A stretch of DNA of 39,531 nt from Verrucomicrobiaceae bacterium (GTDB lineage Bacteria; Verrucomicrobiota; Verrucomicrobiia; Chthoniobacterales; Terrimicrobiaceae): NCBI GenBank assembly GCA_007280915.1, contig QYQL01000053.1:1-39531 (forward strand), written 5' to 3'. This document shows positions 34,123-39,531 of the stretch, piece by piece (within the stretch, counting starts at the first letter, position 1; the number at the start of each line of letters is the position of its first letter). The position numbers were made by a program, and so were the translations under genes. The notes under the pieces were generated by a model. That model ran no database searches. It saw nothing but the letters and a program-made list of their open reading frames with translations, and had not been told where the DNA came from.

Positions 34123-34261
34123 GCCCGGGATTATTGACCGGTTCCGCCGGATGTTCCAACCGAATTTCACGGCGATCGACTGTCCGACTGAATTCGAGAA
34201 ACATGTGCTAATCGCTTGCCAAAGCGGATTAAACGACTGAAAATAATCATATCTTTTCCGC

Positions 34262-34978
34262 GTGAAAATCACCCTCTTCATCCCGTGTTTCATCGACCAG
34301 TATTATCCCGGTGCCGGGATCGGGATGGTGAGGATTCTGGAGAAGCTCGGGCATGCGGTCGAGTATCCGGAATCGCAGACCTGCTGTGGCCAGCCGGCTT
34401 TCAACTCGGGCTATTGGGACGAGGCGAGATCGGTGGCGGAGACGATGCTCGATGCGTTCCGTGATGCGGAGGTCGTCGTCGGGGTATCGGGATCGTGCGG
34501 GGCGATGCTGAAGGTTTTTTATCCGGAGCTTTTTCACGGACATCCGCGCGAGGCGGAGGCGAAGGCGCTGGCGGCGAAGACGCATGAGTTTTCCTCGTTC
34601 CTCGTCAACGTGCTCGGGGTGGGGGATCTTGGGGTGAGCTATCCGGCGAAGGCGACGTTCCACGACGGATGCCATGGGCTGCGCGAGATGGGGATCAAGC
34701 GCGAGCCGCGCGAGCTTTTGAAGCATGTGCGCGGGCTGGAACTCGTCGAGATGAAGGAGGCCGAGACGTGCTGCGGGTTCGGCGGGACGTTTTCGGTGAA
34801 GTTCCCTGAGATTTCGACGGCGATGGGCGAGGTCAAATGCGCGTCGATCCTGGAGACCGGCGCGGAGCTGGTCATTTCAAACGACTCGAGCTGCCTCATG
34901 CAGATCCAGGGGATCCTGGACCGGCAGGGGAAAAAAATCCGGAGCATGCACCTCGCCGAGGTGCTGGCGAACTTTTAA
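34262..34978 (+). CDS. lutA: Lactate utilisation protein LutA (CCG-domain subunit)
   Basis: Subunit of the LutABC complex that oxidises L-lactate to pyruvate. It has 238 residues and two cysteine-rich CCG domains: CCGQPAFNSG (41-50) with SGSCGAM, and HDGCHGLREMG with CCGFGGTFS and NDSSCLMQ. These bind iron-sulfur clusters in heterodisulfide-reductase-like proteins. The start is a GTG at 34262 giving MKITLFIPCFIDQYYPG, the family N-terminus. lutB follows after three bases. Confidence 0.93.
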   Translation: MKITLFIPCFIDQYYPGAGIGMVRILEKLGHAVEYPESQTCCGQPAFNSGYWDEARSVAETMLDAFRDAEVVVGVSGSCGAMLKVFYPELFHGHPREAEAKALAAKTHEFSSFLVNVLGVGDLGVSYPAKATFHDGCHGLREMGIKREPRELLKHVRGLELVEMKEAETCCGFGGTFSVKFPEISTAMGEVKCASILETGAELVISNDSSCLMQIQGILDRQGKKIRSMHLAEVLANF

Positions 34979-34981
34979 GCG

Positions 34982-36379
34982 ATGGGCACGGAATCGATCC
35001 AGTTCCACCGCGACGCGGACCGTCTCACCCACGACCTCCGCCACCGCGGGCTGATTCAGAAGGCCCTCGGCGGGTATTACGTCAAGCGCGACGAGCAGAA
35101 GGCGAAATATACCGACTGGCAGGAGGCGCGCACCTCTGCGGCGGCCGCAAAATACGAGGCGGTCAACCACCTCGACAAATATCTTCTCGAACTCACCGAA
35201 AAGCTTGAGGCACGAGGCACAAAAGTTTTCTGGGCGGCCGACGGTGCGGAGGCCGCGGAATACATCAGCTCGGTGGCCCGGAACGCGGGCGTGAAGCGGA
35301 TCATCAAATCCAAGACGATGACCGGCGAGGAGATCCATCTCGGGCCCGCGCTGGAAAAGGCCGGCCTCGAAGTCGTCGAGAGCGATCTCGGGGAGTTCAT
35401 CGTCCAGCTTCGCGAGGAGCCGCCGTATCACATCGTATTTCCGTCCATGCACCTCACCCGGGGCGAGATCGACGAGACGTTTCAAAAAAAGCTGGGCAGC
35501 CCGCACGCGGATACGCCGGAGGAATTGACGATGATCGCGCGCGGCGTGATGCGGCAGAAATACTGCCAGGCCGATATGGGGATGAGCGGAGCGAATTTTG
35601 CCGTCGCCGAGACCGGGCACATTTCCATCACGGAGAACGAGGGCAACGCGCGCCTGAGCACGACACTGCCGAAGGTGCTCGTGAGCATTGTGGGCATCGA
35701 AAAGGTCATCCCGAAACTCGAGGATCTCGCCGTCCTCCTGCCGATGCTGGCCACCGCAGGCGCAGGCCAGAACATGACCTGCTACAACACGCTGCTCGGC
35801 GGGCCCCGCCAGCCTGGAGAAACCGACGGCCCCACGGAATTCCATGTCGTGCTGCTCGACAACAAGCGCACGTCTCTCCTCGCCGACGCCGAGCAGCGCG
35901 ACGCGCTCCACTGCATCCGGTGCGGCGCGTGCCTCAATGTCTGCCCGATCTTCAAGAACATCGGCGGGCATTCCTATGGCACCACGTATCAGGGTCCGAT
36001 CGGCTCGGTGATCACGCCGCACCTGCGCGGGCTTCAATCCTGGAAGCACCTTTCGTTTTCCTCCTCGCTCTGCGGGGCCTGCCACGAAGCCTGCCCGGTC
36101 AGGATCGACCTCCACCACCACCTTCTCCAGAACCGCCGCAACGCGATCGCGGAAAAGTCCGTGTGGTGGGAAAAACCGATCTTTGCCGGATTCGCATGGT
36201 TCATGCGCCGCCCCGCGCTCTACCGCCTCGCGGCCCCCATGCTCCGCCTCGGCGCGCCTGTCCTGCACGCGATCCGGGGGAAATTTTTCGATCCGGCCAG
36301 AATGTGGACCGGCACGCGCGACCTGCCGCCTGCCCCGCCCCAATCGTTCAAGGAATACTGGAGGAAGAGGAATGGATAG
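34982..36379 (+). CDS. lutB: Lactate utilisation iron-sulfur protein LutB
   Basis: Iron-sulfur subunit of LutABC, 465 residues. The first two thirds are the LUD domain (KSKTMTGEEIHL, YHIVFPSMHLTRGEID, GMSGANFAVAETGHI). It is followed by two 4Fe-4S motifs: CIRCGACLNVCP (Cys 311, 314, 317 and 321) and CGACHEACPV (364, 367 and 371, with a further Cys needed), then the DUF3390-like C-terminus. The length is normal. It overlaps the lutC start by eight bases, and the three genes clearly form one operon. Confidence 0.94.
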   Translation: MGTESIQFHRDADRLTHDLRHRGLIQKALGGYYVKRDEQKAKYTDWQEARTSAAAAKYEAVNHLDKYLLELTEKLEARGTKVFWAADGAEAAEYISSVARNAGVKRIIKSKTMTGEEIHLGPALEKAGLEVVESDLGEFIVQLREEPPYHIVFPSMHLTRGEIDETFQKKLGSPHADTPEELTMIARGVMRQKYCQADMGMSGANFAVAETGHISITENEGNARLSTTLPKVLVSIVGIEKVIPKLEDLAVLLPMLATAGAGQNMTCYNTLLGGPRQPGETDGPTEFHVVLLDNKRTSLLADAEQRDALHCIRCGACLNVCPIFKNIGGHSYGTTYQGPIGSVITPHLRGLQSWKHLSFSSSLCGACHEACPVRIDLHHHLLQNRRNAIAEKSVWWEKPIFAGFAWFMRRPALYRLAAPMLRLGAPVLHAIRGKFFDPARMWTGTRDLPPAPPQSFKEYWRKRNG

Positions 36380-37139
36380 CCGCGAGAAAATCCTGCGCCG
36401 GATCCGCGAGGCCCTGTCGGTCAAGGCCCCCGCACGCCACCTCGATCATGGGCAAACAGGGAGCATGGGCGTCCCGCCCGTGAACGGCGCAGCGCGTTCG
36501 GTCGGTGATGGCAGTCTCCAAACAGGCGGGACGCCTGTTCTCCCTGATGGATGCGCGGTCGCACACTCCCCCACCGACTGGCTGCCTCCCGTGCCGGAAA
36601 ACAACGATGGCCGTGTATCGCTTTTTGAAAAAAATTCCGCCGACCTCAAGACCGAGGTCCGTCATTGTGCCGATGCTGCCGCCGTGGCATCCGAACTCGC
36701 ATTGCTCGCCCGTGAGAACGGATGGAAATCCGTCGCCTCGCACAGCTTTGAAATGGGCAATGCCGCCGTGCAGTCGCTCGGCCTACCGGTCGTTCGGACC
36801 GACCGCGAATACCAGACTTCCGACCTCGAAAAATGCGCCGCCGGCATCAGCGGGTGCGACTGCCTTGTGGCACAGACCGGGGGGATCATGGTGACGGCCG
36901 CCTCGGCCGGAGGCCGCGCCCTGTCCGTGCTTCCACCGCATCACATCGTGATCGCATCGCGTTCCCAACTCGTCGGCGACCTGGCCGATGCCTTCGCGCT
37001 CCTTCGAAAAGCCCACAACGGAGTTCCCGCCTTCGTCTCCTTCATCACCGGCCCGAGCCGCACCGGCGACATCGAACGCATCCTCGTCCTCGGTGCCCAC
37101 GGCCCGAAAAAGCTCACCGTTCTCGTTCTGGAAAACTGA
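36372..37139 (+). CDS. lutC: Lactate utilisation protein LutC (LUD domain) with an in-frame insertion
   Basis: Third LutABC subunit, 255 residues. It opens MDSREKILRRIREAL, the usual LutC start, and its second half is a typical LUD domain: CDCLVAQTGGIMVTAASAGG (about 165-184), VLPPHHIVIAS, and FITGPSRTGDIERILVLGAH. Between them, residues about 29-59 (GSMGVPPVNGAARSVGDG, TGGTPVLPDG) look unlike the family and are encoded by a 90-base inverted-repeat element (36457-36546). The insertion is in a region that is a variable linker in LutC, so the protein may still work. The ATG at 36372 overlaps the lutB stop. Confidence 0.9.
   Translation: MDSREKILRRIREALSVKAPARHLDHGQTGSMGVPPVNGAARSVGDGSLQTGGTPVLPDGCAVAHSPTDWLPPVPENNDGRVSLFEKNSADLKTEVRHCADAAAVASELALLARENGWKSVASHSFEMGNAAVQSLGLPVVRTDREYQTSDLEKCAAGISGCDCLVAQTGGIMVTAASAGGRALSVLPPHHIVIASRSQLVGDLADAFALLRKAHNGVPAFVSFITGPSRTGDIERILVLGAHGPKKLTVLVLEN
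36457..36546. repeat. 90-base inverted-repeat element inside lutC
   Basis: The 22-base arms at 36457-36478 and 36525-36546 are inverted copies matching at 19 of 22 positions, both ending in GGCGTCCCGCC / GGCGGGACGCC. Each arm is itself a small hairpin: CATGGGCG/CGCCCGTG (36464-36482) and AACAGGCG/CGCCTGTT (36521-36539, perfect, three-base loop). Two inverted REP-like hairpins make a BIME-like unit. It is exactly 30 codons long and preserves the lutC frame. Whether other copies exist cannot be seen here. Confidence 0.75.
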
Positions 37140-37143
37140 GCAG

Positions 37144-37191
37144 GCATCACGACCGGGAGGACAAGGCTCCGCCAAGCCGCGATGCTTGTTT
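37144..37191 (+). terminator. Palindromic element after lutC, possible terminator
   Basis: GCATCACG (37144-37151) pairs with CGCGATGC (37178-37185) at seven of eight positions, and the loop contains GGCT/AGCC arms. TTGTTTT follows on the plus strand, so it could end the lut transcript. The inner sequence also has the look of a dispersed intergenic repeat, which I cannot test. Confidence 0.35.
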
Positions 37192-37330
37192 TCCGAGATT
37201 TTCCACCGAGAAGGACGCGAGACAGAGAAGAATACCCCATGGCTGAGCCGAATGGATGGACAAAAAACGCCCTTCCGCAAAACCCTCCTCCCAAAATATC
37301 AAAGGACCGCCCCTTTTTCTCCAAGATGGT

Positions 37331-38815
37331 TTATCCCTTGCGGAGAAGTTCCAGCATCTGGCGGTCGAGTTTGTGGCCGCGGAAATTCTCATAGGCGACG
37401 TCTTTTCGCTCGCTATCAAGCACGCCGAAGGAGCCGCGCAGATTCCAAAGCGCCCAGCCGAAGTTCGCCCGCTTCCAGTTTGCTAGGAAGTCGCGCATCC
37501 ATGCCAGCACGACCGGATGCGGTGTGCGGTTGTGGCAGCCCCATTCACCGACCATCACCCCAACGCCGCTGTCGCGCAGTTTGAGCCACGGTTCGATGTT
37601 TCTGGTCCAGAGCAGGTCGCGGTCACATTTAAACTTTTTGCCGCTTGCAGATTGGGCGACGCCGTTCGGTCCTATTATCCAGTCGCCCGGTTTTTCTCCC
37701 CATTTATCAAGGCTGCGCAGTTGCGTGGCGGGCTGTGCGGGAGGTGTAATGTGGAGTTCCTTCCATTTTAGCCAGTCACCTTGCTCCACGGCGATGGAGA
37801 TTTCTCTGGCAGCAGCAGTCAATTCGGTCTCCACCACATCCGTGATTTCCGGCTGGTGTTTTTCGGGGGTGGTTGGAAAGCTCCTTTGGAGCAAAACATG
37901 GCTGTCGGCTTTGATGACGAGGTGTGGCGAAGCGCTAAGGCGCGCCAACTGTAAGGCGAGTTTGGAGCCCGCCGGGAAATTGCCACGCAGCACGAGCGGA
38001 GACTGCAATTCCTTCTTGAAATTGCCGCAGAGAAATGCTGTTGGATGGGTCAGCATGGGCCACGTGGGCAGAGGCCAGTTTTCACTGCCGTTGACCCAAC
38101 TGGCGCAATAGTGTGTGAGTTCAACCGGGTCGTAGCCGCGCGTGCATTGGCCGATGCGCAGAGCCTTCAATTCAGGGACAGGAAGGCGGCCATATTCCAA
38201 ACCATCGGCAAGTATCAACCGGTCGGGATCGACACTACGAATTGCTTCGACCGCCGCGGCGCATGCACGGACATATTTCTCGGGTGGAATGAGTGGCGGT
38301 TCATTGACGAGGTTGAACGACAGTTCGCGCGACGGAATTCCGCAGTAGCGTTCAGCAAACATCTGCCATTGCGCGGCAAACTGGTGACGCGCTTCTTCGC
38401 CGCCGGCATCGTCGGCCCAGAGGTCGGATGTTTCCGGCGGCTTGGCGACGGTGTAGCCCGGCGCTCGATGCAGATTCAGCAGCACGTGAATGCCGCGTTC
38501 GCGCCCCAAACGGATTGCGCGGTCAATTTCTTTGAGCGGCCCTTCGCGATAGCGACCGGGCGCCTCTGTCCAGATGCGATAGTCGCACGGCAAACGGACG
38601 AAATTGAAGCCCCAGTCGGCAATGATGTCGAAATCTGATTCCTCAAAAGGAGCATCGCTGTTTCCGAGGAGAAATTTTTCCAGCAAATTGAAACCACGCC
38701 AGCGCGGTAAGCTCAGCCATGAAACAGCGGGTAGAGGGCGAGGTGAAACAGTCCATCCAGAGGCCAGCGCCGCGCCCGAAAACGATAGCATTTGTATGAA
38801 ATCGCGTCGGTTCAT
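37331..38815 (-). CDS. Tat-exported GH5-family glycoside hydrolase
   Basis: Beta-glycanase of 494 residues. A twin-arginine signal (MNRRDFIQMLSFSGAALASG) is followed by the GH5 barrel: RGFNLLEKFL, FNFVRLPCDYRIW, HVLLNLHRAPG, the acid/base Glu172 in NLVNEPP, the THYCASWV strand and the nucleophile Glu424 in VGEWGCHN, ending WALWNLRGSFG. About 100 residues (260-365) interrupt the barrel after WPMLTHPTAF and look beta-rich, perhaps a carbohydrate-binding module. Base composition appears lower in G+C than in the division genes, hinting at transfer. Substrate (cellulose, mannan or other) is not resolved. It is convergent with lutC across 191 bases that hold only the palindrome noted at 37144. Confidence 0.88.
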   Translation of the reverse strand: MNRRDFIQMLSFSGAALASGWTVSPRPLPAVSWLSLPRWRGFNLLEKFLLGNSDAPFEESDFDIIADWGFNFVRLPCDYRIWTEAPGRYREGPLKEIDRAIRLGRERGIHVLLNLHRAPGYTVAKPPETSDLWADDAGGEEARHQFAAQWQMFAERYCGIPSRELSFNLVNEPPLIPPEKYVRACAAAVEAIRSVDPDRLILADGLEYGRLPVPELKALRIGQCTRGYDPVELTHYCASWVNGSENWPLPTWPMLTHPTAFLCGNFKKELQSPLVLRGNFPAGSKLALQLARLSASPHLVIKADSHVLLQRSFPTTPEKHQPEITDVVETELTAAAREISIAVEQGDWLKWKELHITPPAQPATQLRSLDKWGEKPGDWIIGPNGVAQSASGKKFKCDRDLLWTRNIEPWLKLRDSGVGVMVGEWGCHNRTPHPVVLAWMRDFLANWKRANFGWALWNLRGSFGVLDSERKDVAYENFRGHKLDRQMLELLRKG

Positions 38816-39048
38816 GCCGCTTCTGTAACAGGGGGGAAGCTCAGAGCCATTACATTTGGTTCACGGAAAGGAACCGTAGGTCAGGCAATAACATCCTGCA
38901 AACTCCCGGCGACTACCGGTGAAACGGTCCTGCGGATTGACCCACACTCCTGATCTCTCCCGTAAAAAGAAGCGACTGCTTTCCGGATGCAAGAGGGCAC
39001 TGTTTTTCTGGTGGCAAGTTGCTTCGGAAAGCTGTCCAATCTCATCTT

Positions 39049-39531
39049 GTGATCAAACGTATTGGCTTTTTACTCGTTTTGCCCGCTCTGCTTCTGGTGG
39101 TTTCCTCCTGCGCGGGGAAAAAAGGCACTCCTTCCGCTCCGGCCGCGGTGTCTGCTCCGGCTGCCAAAAAACCGTCTTTCTTCCAGCAGTGCCTTTCCAA
39201 GATCACCAACGTCCTCCCCAAAAAGAAGAAGACCCCCACCGCGCTTCCGCCGCAGTGGACCGGCGTCATCCGCATGGTCAATGCCCCCGAGCACTTCGTT
39301 CTTGTCGAAGCATCCGCAATCTCCAGCGCCGAGCCCGGTGCAACCTACCTCTCCATCAACAAGGGCGTCGAGACCGCCACGCTTCGCATGACGTCGCTGA
39401 AAAATCCTCCCTTCCTCATCGCCGATATCATCTCCGGCAACCCTTCTCCCGGAGAAAAAATTTACCGTCCGCAAGCCCCGCAGCCTCAGGAGCTAAAACC
39501 CACTCCCAAGCCAAAGTCTACTCCCAAACCC
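39049..39531 (+). CDS. Putative lipoprotein, 3' end beyond window
   Basis: A GTG at 39049 begins a frame open to the window edge (161 codons). The signal MIKRIGFLLVLPALLLVVSS ends in the lipobox VSSC (Cys21). The mature part has an Ala/Pro/Lys-rich spacer, a short domain with WTGVIRMVNAPEHFVLVEAS, and a Pro/Lys-rich repetitive tail (PTPKPKSTPKP) that runs off the end. I recognise no family with certainty. An outer-membrane-anchored protein with a flexible wall-spanning tail is plausible. Confidence 0.6.
   Translation, partial: MIKRIGFLLVLPALLLVVSSCAGKKGTPSAPAAVSAPAAKKPSFFQQCLSKITNVLPKKKKTPTALPPQWTGVIRMVNAPEHFVLVEASAISSAEPGATYLSINKGVETATLRMTSLKNPPFLIADIISGNPSPGEKIYRPQAPQPQELKPTPKPKSTPKP

Noticed and set aside
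39032-39047. Exact match of about 15 bases with 17577-17592 (TGTCCAATCTCATCT)
   Set aside because: By a rough estimate one such match is expected by chance in a window of this size, and nothing else around the two sites is similar.
1-39531. Search for rRNA, tRNA, CRISPR repeats, transposase genes and phage genes
   Set aside because: None recognised by eye. The only repeat structures seen are the mraZ operator, the lutC inverted repeat, the palindrome after lutC and the cytochrome tail duplicate.

Overview
The window looks like a chromosomal segment of a moderately GC-rich Gram-negative bacterium, most probably a member of the Verrucomicrobiota. That placement is inferred from memory of the group, not from a search. 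It rests on a fused MurC-MurB enzyme, a LysM protein inside the division cluster, many 4-base stop/start overlaps, TTG and GTG starts, and the mix of multihaem-TPR cytochrome, Tat-exported hydrolases, a DevBCA-type exporter and lutABC.

Region 1 (1-17.5 kb, all minus strand) is an almost complete dcw cluster. In transcription order it reads mraZ, a candidate 52-codon ORF, rsmH, ftsL, ftsI, murE, murF, mraY, murD, a LysM membrane protein, ftsW, murG, a murC-murB fusion, ddl, ftsQ and ftsA (cut by the window edge). Together these make the cytoplasmic UDP-MurNAc-pentapeptide, the lipid intermediates, the septal polymerase/transpeptidase pair and the FtsQ/L/A divisome parts. Most neighbours overlap by ATGA or TGATG, so translation is probably coupled. 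Four TGG-type repeats at an exact 10-base period precede mraZ and look like its own operator.

Region 2 (17.5-22.4 kb) is a patch of small stress-type genes, accessory enzymes and gene debris: a 5'-truncated BON protein, a DUF883 (ElaB/YqjD-like) protein with a small partner, a tail fragment of a cytochrome-TPR paralogue, an alkyl sulfatase, a receiver-domain remnant and a thymidylate-synthase-family enzyme.

Region 3 (22.4-34.1 kb) holds an eight-CXXCH cytochrome with HEAT and TPR repeats, a small secreted protein, a GT4 glycosyltransferase, a DUF4230 protein, a minus-strand trio (family 4 uracil-DNA glycosylase, PlsC acyltransferase, alpha/beta hydrolase), an OmpH-like lipoprotein, and a minus-strand run of a secreted unknown, an NfeD-like protein and a permease/ATPase/membrane-fusion exporter.

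Region 4 (34.2-39.5 kb) has lutABC for lactate oxidation, with a 90-base inverted-repeat element inserted in frame in lutC, then a Tat-exported GH5 glycoside hydrolase and the start of a lipoprotein gene. No rRNA, tRNA, CRISPR array, transposase or prophage was seen.
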